This document shows, piece by piece, positions 20,695-31,100 of a stretch of DNA of 64,000 bases. Source of the DNA: Lindgomyces ingoldianus (lineage: Eukaryota > Ascomycota > Dothideomycetes > Pleosporales > Lindgomycetaceae). The notes under the pieces were generated by a model that ran no database searches, was not told where the DNA came from, and was given only the letters and a program-made list of their open reading frames with translations. The position numbers and the translations under genes were made by a program. Within the stretch, counting starts at the first letter, position 1. Each line of letters starts with the position of its first letter. The stretch covers positions 268,116 to 332,115 of the forward strand of contig NW_022985163.1 of assembly GCF_010093535.1 (NCBI RefSeq), read 5' to 3'.

Positions 20695-21385
20695 TAATTA
20701 CCTTATTAAGCTAGGCACTACTAGTAAAAAATAACTTATAATTAACATTATGTTACTTTACAAATTATATTAAAAAAAAGATTATAGAGATTAGATAGAT
20801 TAATAGTAAAAATAACTTTATAAATGCATGTATAAAGAAAACACTAAATTAGGCTTTTTAACTATTAGTCTTAACTAACTACCTCTCTGTCTAAATAGAA
20901 GCATCTATAGACTAGCTAGATCTTATGCGCACAGATGCCTTAGACTAACTAGACTAACAACACCTTTATATAAGGCCTATTTTTTTTTTCTATTGCAAAC
21001 ACCTCTACGTAAAGATCTTACACTATTTTGTTACAGAATTCTGCACAAACAGGAGGGAGGTAACTAGTACAGAAGGCAACCTTTTAGATAAAAATAGAAA
21101 GTTGCTAGTGTCTATATGTAGCAATAGTGTTACAGTCTAGATAGTTATTGCGCATAAGAAGAACTATGTAACTATGTCACATAATGCTTGTGCGCGAACC
21201 TCTGTGCGCGAACATCTAGATATTCCCCTTTTCCTCTGTACAGAGGAAAAGACAGAGCAATAGAACCAGAACCATGTTGCCCCCACCCTACCTACTTTGT
21301 ACGCTGTGCACACCGTACACTACTCTTACTCTTACTACTTAAGTGCTCATACCATAAGCATCTAGCTAGAAGAGCCCATTCAACA
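20695..21385 (-). mobile_element. Deleted derivative of LTR retroelement family X
   Basis: It contains an LTR of family X (21109-21385, starting TGTTGAATGGGCTC on the minus strand) followed by pieces of the internal region. About 20695-21040 matches parts of 35760-36908 in reverse, with large deletions between. The LTR half is little RIPed while 20695-21000 is strongly AT-rich. Confidence 0.7.
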
Positions 21386-21839
21386 AAACTAGGTCTTCCA
21401 CCAATTGGCTGAGTCTAGGACAGCCCACGACAGCACAGCTACACACGTCTCAAGAGATGGTCCGGCTAATACGGTCCAATATATAGTACAAACATCTTTG
21501 GTATTAATCACATTCAGTTCGCATCAGACAAAATCGCAAACAATGTACTCTCAAGGCGGCAGCCAGGGATCCAGATCGCCCAAGCACATATCAGTTAGAG
21601 GACAGTAACGAGACGCTGGAATATCTCCATCTCCTTAGACAAAATGGTTAGTGGCCCTTAGCTCAATTTTCAACTCAGCAATTTCCACTAAAGACACGCT
21701 CTGATAAAACGTCCCATAGATCTATAGCGTCGTCAGCTAAGAATCGTGGCTCAACTCCTGTCCCAGTCAGCTAGAGGAATCTGTTGAGCGTGTATTTTAT
21801 CTGCCTATATATATTCTTCTCCTGTGCTTAGTAGAATGT
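21386..21839. other. Unassigned GC-moderate sequence upstream of the P450 fragment
   Basis: No frame gives a recognisable P450 amino-terminal half here, and I see no repeat. Confidence 0.35.
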
Positions 21840-22665
21840 TAACGTTTTGCCACTTGCAACAGAATCATCAAAACCTACCTTATCTAGAACGCTCTAAATT
21901 CCTTTCAGAGTTGCTTGACCGCCGCACCAACTACAAGAGTATTATGGGAAACTGCACAGGCCGCGATATTTCATGACTAGACTTCGGCGTTTCGGGTCAC
22001 TATGCGGATATCAGGCAGTACTCTCGTGGACTTCTTAACACTATTTCGCCTGCAGCTTATATTGCCAAAATTATCCCACCCCTAAAGCCGCTACCTGCTT
22101 TCCTACCCCCCTGGAAGTGGATTGTAGCCCGCGGGGATGCGAAAGAGCGCTTTTTTTTTTTTTCATGCGCATGCCCACCAAAGTTACTGCAAGGATGGAG
22201 GCAGGAATAACACAACCGTCATACATGCAACATTTGTTAGAGAGCAAAGTTAGTACAGAACTGTCTGACATGGAATGTGCATACATAGTGGGTATGATAG
22301 GACTCGCAGGTGTGCCCACCATGTCCTCCGCTGTGCTGACCTATCTTCTCACTCTATCTCCACAGTGGCAGACACGGTTGCAAGCGGAGGTTGATATGGC
22401 TTGTGATGATAGAACGCCAGAGCTTTCTGACTCATTCCAGGTGCCAATATTGAGGGCTATCATCATGGAACTTCTTAGGTGGAGACCCATCACACTTAGC
22501 AGTAAGATTAATATCCCGATCATAATCACCGATACATGCATTTACGTTGACTAGACATCCCGCACGAATCCACAGAAGACAGTATCTACGACGGCCATTT
22601 ATTCCAAAAGGCACGTATATCCACCCAAATCAACGGGCAATCACACGTGACGCGACCATGTAACC
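21840..22665 (+). pseudogene. Cytochrome P450 fragment (middle part; heme-binding end missing)
   Basis: A P450 monooxygenase can be followed from about LLDRRTNYKSIMGNC (21911) through LLNTISPAAYIAKIIPPL...FLPPWKW (about 22028-22120) to the I-helix region GLAGVPTMSSAVLTYLLTL and the K-helix region LRAIIMELLRWRP (about 22450-22488). After a scrambled section, HPNQRAITRD is recognisable (about 22623-22655). There it stops: the heme-ligand Cys loop is absent. A stop follows NCTGRDIS at about 21975, a T run at 22151-22162 may mark an indel, and a frameshift lies near 22600. The arrangement resembles P450s from secondary-metabolite clusters that modify polyketides or terpenes. Confidence 0.8.
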
Positions 22666-22900
22666 CTGGCCGTTTGCTCAATCCCCTCTACCTGTCGTAC
22701 AAAGGGCCTCTGGTTAGGGCTAAAAAAGAGAAGGTAAAAAGAGAGAGAGAAAACCTTATTATATACACCTTCTTACGCACCTCTCTATATAAAGATCCTA
22801 CACTATCCTGTTATAGAATCCTGCGTAAAATAGCTTATACACTACTAAACATTTACAGGATAAGTGTATAAGGCTAGATAATAATAGCTTAAACACCTTA

Positions 22901-23999
22901 ACGTACTTCACGGGCGAGTTGCTCACACACCTGAGTTGCTTACTTTTGCTAAGACCCTACTAAACTACTCTTCCTACACTAATGCATTCCTAACAACACT
23001 ACTTAGACACGCTAAAAGAATGTTAGATATAGCTTACACTCTAAGCTTTTAAATAAGACATAAAACTGTTAAAGAAACATGCTGCAGCTATATATAAAGT
23101 CCTTTAAAAGATAATAAATAACTATAGCACTAGATAACCTTTACAAGCTAATTCTACAGCTAACTTATAAAGGCTAAGTAATAAGAAGAAGTAGATAATT
23201 ATTAAAACTATACTTAAGCTATATGCGCAAGGATTTTCCTCTTAGATAGCATTTATAGCTAATATAGCTAATTCTTTACGCGCTAAGCGTAATCTAGGCT
23301 ATGTTAGCATAAACTAGCCTAGTACATTTAGAAAGCATTATCTAGACCTTAAAGTAAAATTTAAACCAAAAACAAAGATAAGAAAGACCTAGACAAGAAT
23401 AAAACCGAAATTGAGAAAAGGATAAACCTTATAAAGAAAAATAAAACAAAGAACAGCAATAAAAACAACAACACGAAAAACGCCAGAAAGAAACCCAGGA
23501 CTATAAGAGAAAGATCTATTAAAGATACACTACCCGAAAACGTTACTTTAAGCTCTAAATAACGCTTTATAAACATACTAGGCTAGTTTATGCTAACATA
23601 GCCTAGATTACGCTTAGCGCGTAAAGAATTAGCTATATTAGCTATAAATGCTATCTAAGAGGAAAATCCTTGCATATATAGCTTAAGTATAGTCTTAATA
23701 ATTACCTGCTTCTTTTTATTGCCTAGCCTTTATAAGTTAGCTGTAGAATTAGCTTATAAAATTTATCTAGCGCTATAGTTATTTATTGTTTTTTAAGAGA
23801 CTTTGTACATAGCTGCAATATGTTTCTTTAAGAGTTTTATGTCTTATTTAAAAGCTTAGAGCGCAAGCTGTATCTAATGTTCTTTTAGCGCGTCTAAGTA
23901 GTGTTATTAGGAACGCATTAGTGTAAAAAGGGTAGTTTAGTAGGGTCTTAGCAAAAGTAAGCAACTTAGGTGTGTGAGCAACTTGCCTGTAAAGTACGT
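22901..23999. mobile_element. Fold-back (palindromic) derivative of the Fot1-like family A, 1099 bp, with a foreign centre
   Basis: TA lies on both sides (22899-22900, 24000-24001). The left arm (to about 23362) and right arm (from about 23539) are reverse complements, and both correspond to the transposase 5' end of family A. The 176-bp centre is unlike the other copies: A-rich, with very few T on the + strand, and not depleted in CpA. No transposase can be coded. Confidence 0.85.
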
Positions 24000-24061
24000 T
24001 ATATTATTTATAAACCTATTTATAAAGTATAACTAGCTTATTCTAATATATAGCATTACCA

Positions 24062-24373
24062 TGTAACGGCACAGGCAAGACAATGGGTCCGAATGCGGTG
24101 GGAATCCACTCAGAGGCATATGGGAGTGCGTGGGGACTCGGAACCTGGGAATGCCATTAACACCTATAGGCCTTGTACAAAAGGATATTAGAAAACTACT
24201 AAGCTAGCTACAGGGGCAAGGTGCAACTAAATACATAGGGGAAATAGGGGTAACAGTAGGGGGCAGGGCAGAGTTAGGGCCAGGTCAAGTTAGGGTTAAG
24301 CCAGGGTTAGAGCTAATACAGGGACCCTTTAGATAGGTTCTAGGCAACCTAAGATGGAACAAGAATTGTTACA
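24062..24373 (-). repeat. Family Y LTR (3' LTR in element orientation)
   Basis: 312 bp, same length as its partner. Differences from the partner that I compared are all C/T or G/A, the pattern expected of RIP acting on the two copies separately. Confidence 0.9.
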
Positions 24374-24892
24374 CTACCCCCCCCTCTGTAGACTAATAGT
24401 CCCTATTAGTAGTAATTATAGTACAAAGTATTGCTGTTATGTCCTCTGCCTTCTTAAACTAAAACTAGTCTAATTTAGCTAGGTGTCCTTGCTAAGTATT
24501 TCTTTGCACTGCTAGCAGTGTCCTCTAAACTAAACGCTATGCGTGCGCGCCTGCTCTAATATTAATCTGTATAGATGTCTAGCCTGTTAATAATTAAGAC
24601 TTTTGTTTATTGCTATCTGTGTAGTTATTAATCTTAGGCGTGCGTTTAGTATAGTAGCATTTAGATGTTGTTAGGGGTGCCTTAAAGGTCTCTTACTATT
24701 AGAGTAGTAGAGGTGATTTAAGGCATTATTAGAGGTGATTTAATAGTTAGGGGTTAGTAGTTGCTTAGCAGTGTTTTAGTAGATTAGCTGCTTAAGCTGT
24801 GCTTGTAAATAAGCATAGATATACTACTAGAGGTTAACTCTAAATTAAGTAGGTCTAGCTTTAGGTTCTGTAGACGCAGGTTTAGCTGTTAA
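24374..24892. other. Internal sequence of the family Y element
   Basis: AT-rich with many stops in all frames. No gag or pol motif recognised. GAGGTGATTTAA occurs twice. Confidence 0.5.
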
Positions 24893-25106
24893 CAGAGTAG
24901 TAGTTAGTAGTTAAGAGTTAGTAGTTAAGAGTTAGTAGTTAAGAGTTAGTAGTTAAGAGTTAGTAGTTAAGAGTTAGTAGTTAAGAGTTAGTAGTTNNNN
25001 NNNNNNTTAGTAGTTAAGAGTTAGTAGTTAAGAGTTAGTAGTTAAGAGTTAGTAGTTAAGAGTTAGTAGTTAAGAGTTAGTAGTTAAGAGTTAGTAGTTA
25101 AAAGTT
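24893..25106. repeat. 14-bp tandem array (gagttagtagttaa) interrupted by a 10-N gap
   Basis: About six units on each side of the N run at 24997-25006. Because the repeat continues on both sides, the true copy number is unknown. Confidence 0.92.
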
Positions 25107-25417
25107 AGGCATTAGTAGTTGTCTCTAATTTTAATAAGTTATTAGTAGTCTCTAAGTTTCTACCTTAGCGCATTTTTTATAACTTTTCTAAAAGCAATCC
25201 TAATTATAGAGGATAGAAAGTTCTAAACCTAAAGGCTTTAGTTACCTAGAAGTTAATAAGATCTAGTCTATAGACTAAATAGTTTAATATAACAGTGTGT
25301 AAGTATTATAACTAAAACTAAATTAGACATGTCTTAAAGCTTAGACATAGTTAAATAAATAATTAGTGTAATATTATAATAAAGCTGTTACTAGCAAAAG
25401 TAAGTTTTTTAATATAA

Positions 25418-25729
25418 TGTAACAGCACAGGCAAGACAATAGGTCTAAATGCAGTAGGAATCTACTTAGAGGCATATAGAAGTGCGTGGGGACTTAGAAC
25501 CTAGGAATGCTATTAACACCTATAGGCCTTGTATAAAAGGATATTAGAAAACTACTAAGCTAGCTACAGGGGCAAGGTGCAACTAAATACATAGGGGAAA
25601 TAGGGGTAACAGCAGGGGGCAGGGCAGAGTTGGGGCCAGGTCGAGTCAGGGTTGAGCCAGGGTCGGGGCCGATACGGGGACCCTTCGGATAGGTTCTGGG
25701 CGACCTGAGATGGAACAAGAATCGTTACA
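25418..25729 (-). repeat. Family Y LTR (5' LTR in element orientation)
   Basis: 312 bp. The first part is RIPed while the last 110 bp keep CpG-rich sequence, opposite to the other LTR. Confidence 0.9.
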
Positions 25730-25856
25730 TACCAGGGCAAGTTCTAATAAATAAGGTAAAGTATAGGCAGAACATATTTAAATAGACCTGCATAAATAGA
25801 AGAGAGGTAACTAGTACAGAAGGCAACTTTTTAGGCAAAAATAGAAAAGTTACTAG

Positions 25857-26132
25857 TGTCTATACATAGCAACAGTGTTACAGTCTAGATAGTTATTGCG
25901 TAAGAGAAGGATTATGTAGCTATGTTACATAATGCTTGTGTGTAAACCTCTATGTGTAAACATCTAGATATTCCCCTTTTTCTCTGTACAGAGGAAAGGA
26001 AGAGCAATAGAACTAGAAACATGTTGCCTCTACCCTACCTACTTTATACGCTGTGCACACTGTACACTACTCTTACTCTTACTACTTAAGTGCTTATACT
26101 ATAAGCAGCTAGCTAAAAGAGTCTATTCAACA
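25857..26132 (-). repeat. Family X LTR
   Basis: Reverse-orientation match to the 280-bp LTRs at 35243 and 50476. It is the 5' LTR of the truncated copy on its left. Confidence 0.8.
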
Positions 26133-26617
26133 GTAACTTTATTTACACATAACTAAAACTTTACTTTTATTACTTTATATAATTACATTTTATATGTTGT
26201 TAAAGTACGCATTTATCTAGTCTATATTAGTAAGAGGTAATAAAAAGAGTGTTAGTGTATCTAGCATGTAATATGTAACACTACTAACTAGATTAATAAT
26301 TTATATAGTACTAATTAATTTAATTAGTTTTTATTTTTTAAAGCTAATACTTTTCTGATTTAGTGCCTAGTCTACTTTTATATAAGAGAATTTTTATAGG
26401 TATGCTTTAAGTTATAACATTTTAATAGTAGAAATTCTTATAGCGCTAGTATTCTATAGTTTACCTTAGTATACTATATAATATTAATTCTTAAGAATAA
26501 ACTGTTCTGTGTATTCTTTAGGTTTTAGGCTGTGTATGTCCTCTACTGTTGCACAGTAAAGAAATGTAGTAGTAGTAAAGTAGTTAATAATCTTTTTACT
26601 TTTTTTATTTAAGTTAT

Positions 26618-26835
26618 TGTGGAGGATAAAATAGCCTGGCAGTAGCTGTTCAGAAGATCGGATGAAGTGACTCTGCTATCTAAGAGAGCCGAAGGCTCTC
26701 CTTATATACACTGAGCTTTAGAACATAATATCTCCAGATCCTGAGCTGCGTCCCAGGCTCTGAGCCCCCAGTCCCAGGCTCCGAGCCCCAGTCCCAGGCT
26801 CTGAGCCCCAGCCAAGGCTCTTAGTATACGCGACA
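26618..26835 (-). repeat. Copia 3' LTR
   Basis: 218 bp, largely unmutated. Contains three copies of a CCCAGGCTCYGAGCCCC unit. Confidence 0.9.
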
Positions 26836-27880
26836 CACCCCCCAGGTGAGCTGCGCAGCAGCTCACCTGCGTTAAGCGTTAACTTAGCTTGTTAGAGCAG
26901 CGCTGCGCGTTTACCCTGTGTTTATGCTTGTTACCCTAGGCAGCGCAATAATTGTTTCCCTAGGCAGCACAGGTCACGTGCGTGCTGTAATTACTGCAAT
27001 AGAGGTAAATAAATTCTGCTGCTTTTTAAGCTTCTTTTCTGTAAGTCCTAACAACATGCTGCGTGTAAGTTAATGCTTTTAAAAGCTCTAAGAATAACTC
27101 TAAACCTGTTTATAATCTCTACTAATATGTGTATAAAGCTTAATAAAGCTAAACAAGCCGCTCGCGCGCGTGCCCTGCGGGGCCGCGCTGCCCGCAAGCC
27201 CGCTGCCCCCCGCCGCCCTGCGCCTACCACCGCCCGCCGCCCTGCGCCCACCACCCCCTGTCGGCCCGCGCCCCCCGGTCCGGTCTCGACTCCTCGCTGG
27301 CCTCCCCCTGGTGTGCTCCGCGCGCAGTCCTGTCTAGGCTGCATAAAGAGTGCGCTCGCAGGGCGCTCTAGTAAGAAGTGCTATAATTCTGCCACTAGCA
27401 GTTTACGCTGCTAGCGCTGTTCCTCTAGGCACAGCTGCCTGCCCTTATAAGCCTTATAGTAGTGTATAGGGTAATCTAGCTTTTTAACTTATTTATAGTC
27501 CCCCTGTTGCTGTTGTCTATGCGCGGCGCCTTGTTGCAGCGCTTGTTGCAGAGGACAAGCAGGTAAGCTTCTCTGCAGAGATTGTGTGTTATACCCTAGA
27601 TTAGACTAACAGGCTATAGGCTGTGTCCTAGCTTTAGCTAGTAGTTTAAGCTCTGCTTAAAGAAGATATTGTAAAGAAGGTGGTAGAGAAGAAGGAGGAA
27701 AAGGAAGAGGAGGAGGAAGAGGAGGAGAAAGAGGAGGAGGAAGAGGAGGAGGAAGAGGAGGAGGAAGAGGAGGAGGAAGAGGAGGAGGAAGAGGAGGAGG
27801 AAGAGGAGGTGGAGGAGGTGGAGGAGGAGGAGCAGGGTGTTGTCTCCCCTAGGCTCCTAGCGCGTTGCTAGCGCGCTAAG
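26836..27880 (+). other. GC-rich, un-RIPed segment with an open frame antisense to copia pol
   Basis: The + strand is open from 27073 to 27414 (113 codons): an Arg/Ala/Pro-rich run (RAARKPAAPRRPAPTT), then a Cys-containing stretch (CLGCIKSALAGRSSKKC). A second + frame at 27680-27871 encodes about 40 consecutive Glu from a GAGGAGGAA array. In between are a few stops. I do not recognise a family. The opposite strand is also open at 27048-27344, so base composition alone could create the frame. The segment lies between pol and the 3' LTR, where some retrotransposons carry an extra gene. A truncated homologous segment with the same LTR is at 53501-53686. Confidence 0.45.
27680..27840 (+). repeat. 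GAGGAGGAA tandem array (poly-Glu if translated)
   Basis: Imperfect 9-bp units, purine-only on the + strand over most of its length. Confidence 0.9.
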
Positions 27881-28129
27881 GAGCTTTTAGGTAAGCTTGT
27901 TAATCTCCTTATAGTTTAGGCATTTTATGTTTTCTATGTTTTTGCACAACTTATGTATTAAATCCCTGCTTAAACTTTATAGCATAAAAAAGTGTCCTTA
28001 CTAGTAGATAAAACTTTTATTTTTAGGTAGTATAAAAATGTTCTTACTATTAATAATTAACACTTTTTTCTCTTAAAAGCTTATTTATATGTCTTTAAAG
28101 TTAAGAAGCTGCTTAAAGTGCTTAAATTA

Positions 28130-31100
28130 CTACTTTAGTAAGTGCTTTATAAGTCTATCTACTAGCATGTTGCTTATTTTAATATAGCGCACTTTAAAAA
28201 ATCTCTTTGTGTGCTCTTAGCGCAGCTACATGTTCTAAATATTAATGTAGCGCAGGTAGGTAGTTATCTAGGCGTTCTTCTTTACTACTAACCTAATTAT
28301 TTGCTAGTTATTACAGTAGATCTGCTATAGTGTGCCTAGCTCTAGAGTAAGCTTTTTAAAGAAGCGTTTTAAAGCTAGTAATTTTTTTATAATGTGCGCT
28401 AAAGTAAGCAGCTTAGCTTTTGTTATAAATATAGTTACTATTAGCTAAAAAGCTGCTTTCTATAAAATTAGTTTTTTAAAAAGTAAGATAATATATTTAT
28501 AAAATAATTATCTAGTTTTTATATAATTAGTAAAAGACATGTCTTTATACATAATAAGTTACACACCTTTTAGTGCTTTATACTATATGCCTGTATACCT
28601 TATGCAGTACAGGTACACAATTGCCTAGTTTACTGCCTAAAAGTGCTACTTTCCTAGGTTTATTAGGTAGTAGAAGAGCTAGGATGCTGTAAACGCTACA
28701 TCTAGGCGCACTATAATTGCAGTGTATAGTGTTAATCCTACGCGCTCTTAGTATTTTTTAATTTTTTGCTTTATTACTAATCCCTAGTTACTTATAAGCT
28801 CTTCTAATAGTAAAAAAGTCCCTAAAAAGAGTGTGCTTTTTATAAAGTTAAACTTCTTTACTACTTTTTTAATATATATGTTATATACTAGCTAAATTAT
28901 TCTAGCTTTTCTATTTTTAATTATTTTAATCTTTAAAAACTATTTATATAGCCTTTAATTTTTTAGCTTATACATTTTTTTAATTACACTAATTAATTAG
29001 TAAGCTTCTAACTTATTATTATAGTAATAAATATAAAGTATATTATCTATATAAAAAAGAAGTAAAATATAGTAATTATAGTTAAAAAATAAGCATAGCT
29101 TTTTTTTAAATAAAATAAAGTTAAGCTTTTAAAAAGCTTATAAAAGCTTCTAGTACTATAAAATTAGTAAGTTACATAGTCTATATAAAGCTTAAAGAAG
29201 TTTAATGCACATGCTAGGCTTTATAAAGCCTTCTAAGAGCTTATATGTTACTTTTAGCTTACTTTTATAGTGCGTGTTTAAAAACACACTTATAACATTA
29301 TATTACCTAATCTTTAAGTTAAATTAAGCTGCTATTACTATTACTGTTTAAAAGAATCTAGCTGCAAGAGTAGCAGCATAAGTTAACTAAAGTAAGTCCT
29401 TACTCTAGAAACTACTGTGTACATAAATATAAGCTTTACATTTAGCAAAATACTTATTCTAGTTAAATTTATATATAAAGACCTACTTTAGTAAGAGCAG
29501 CTTAAATATTACTTTAGTTTATATAATCTCTTTTTAAGTGCTTTTTTTAAGCAAAGTAGCTATTTCTTTTTATACTATAATTTTAAAAAAATTTTTATAT
29601 AAGTATTTATATAAATTTTTTTATTTTAAGAGTTTTTTTAAAAGCTTATAAGCTTTTAGTTAAAGCTACTTAAAAAAAGTAGCTATAAAAAACACTATAT
29701 AAAGTGTTTTAAGCGCTCTATTATTATAAGTAATAAATGCTTTAAAGAAGTTTATTTAAAAGTGCTCTAGATTAACTAAAGCTAGGCGTATACTGCTTCT
29801 TTTTAAGAGTGTTGTATATATACCTCTACTTCCTGCACCCTTAGGCTTACTTAGGTTATTAGAATCTTACCTTTATATTCTTTAGCTTATATATGTGGCT
29901 AGTCCTTAGCTTTTTTTATTATATATATGTTTAAAAAGTGCCTTACTTACTTTAACTAAAGCTATAAAAAATAATGTTTTAGCATAAAAAGTAAAAGTTA
30001 ATTTTTTAACTAGTAAGTTAGCTATTTAACTTAATAAGCTTAGTAGATTTACTTCTCTAGTTAAGTGCACTTACTAAGAATTACTAGTATACTTATGCCT
30101 ACCTTATATAGGGCGTGTTGTAGAGCTATTTATAAGCTCTAGCTTAGAAGTTAGCTCTAGGGTAATAAGTGCTATATGTTTATTAAGAACTACATAAATT
30201 CTTAGTAACTTACTTACTATACTTATTACCTATGTAGTTACTTTTACTTTTAAGTACTAATTCTTTAGCTAGCTAACTTAAGTTTTAATAAGCTTTTTAG
30301 TTTTTACACTTTTAAGCTTACACTTTTAAGGCCTTTAATTTAGTATATTACTTTACTACTTATTTAACTTTTAAAGTAAAAGCTTAAAAGCTTTTTCTAT
30401 ATTATAGATTTTACTTTACTTATTAAAAATTTTAATAATTTTTAAAGCTTTTTTTTAAAGAATTAGTTTATTACTTTTATTTTTATAAAAGTGTGTTTTA
30501 TTAAAAGCTATGTTTTTTATAGTAATTACTTAGTTAAGTAATAAAACTTATATTTTATAAATATTTAAGGCTCTATAGCTTATAAGATATTTTATGTAGC
30601 TTTATAAAGTTACTTTAAAGCTTTACTTTTAATGCCTAGCTACTTATTTCTTGTTAAGTAGGTAAGTGTAACAGCTATATACATAGGTCCTGCTTTAATT
30701 AGGCCTTAAATTAGCTATAGCACTTTTTACCTACTCTAGCTTATAGTATCTAAAGTAGTTAGTAAACTATGTGTTTAAGACTTTATTTAGTAAGCATAAG
30801 TTATATGCGTGCAACAGGCTTATATTATATAGCTATGTTGCTGTGTCTACTACTTCTAGCTAGAGCTTCTTAAGAAGTCCTGCGCTACTTTTTATTTTAA
30901 TAGACTTTATAATTATTTTTTATTTAGCTTTTTTTATAGCTTTATTTAGCTTATAAGTGTATAGTAAAAAGCTTTTAATATTAATGCTAGATTTTTTTAC
31001 TTAAAGCTTATACTTTAACTTTCTATGCTAAAGGAGTGTAGTAGTGTTATTATCTTACTATATTTTACTAATCTAGAGCTTATATTAATTAGACACTATG

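Larger units (their letters stand above)
24062..25729 (-). mobile_element. Short LTR retroelement (family Y), 312-bp LTRs, TSD TACCA
   Basis: LTRs lie at 24062-24373 and 25418-25729, both beginning TGTAAC and ending GTTACA. The flanks TACCA at 24057-24061 and 25730-25734 prove one insertion. A pyrimidine tract right after the first LTR (ctacccccccctctgtag) is a polypurine tract on the minus strand, giving the orientation. The internal region of about 1 kb holds no recognisable gag or pol and ends in a 14-bp tandem array broken by a gap, so it is either non-autonomous or missing sequence in the gap. Confidence 0.88.
22705..26132 (-). mobile_element. Truncated family X LTR retroelement, split by a fold-back element and a short LTR element
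   Basis: The pieces 22705-22900, 24000-24061 and 25730-26132 join into one sequence matching, in reverse, the LTR and first internal part of the big element at 35243. The LTR is at 25857-26132. The inserts are the fold-back element (22901-23999) and the family Y element (24062-25729), each with its own target duplication. The far end is lost next to the P450 fragment. Confidence 0.75.

Noticed and set aside
23361..23576. A 71-codon Phe/Leu-rich minus-strand frame resembling a membrane peptide
   Set aside because: It is the complement of the A-rich centre of a fold-back element; hydrophobicity follows from poly-T codons.
24893..25106. Regular 14-bp repeats considered as a CRISPR-like array
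   Set aside because: The units are directly adjacent without spacers, and the genome is eukaryotic.
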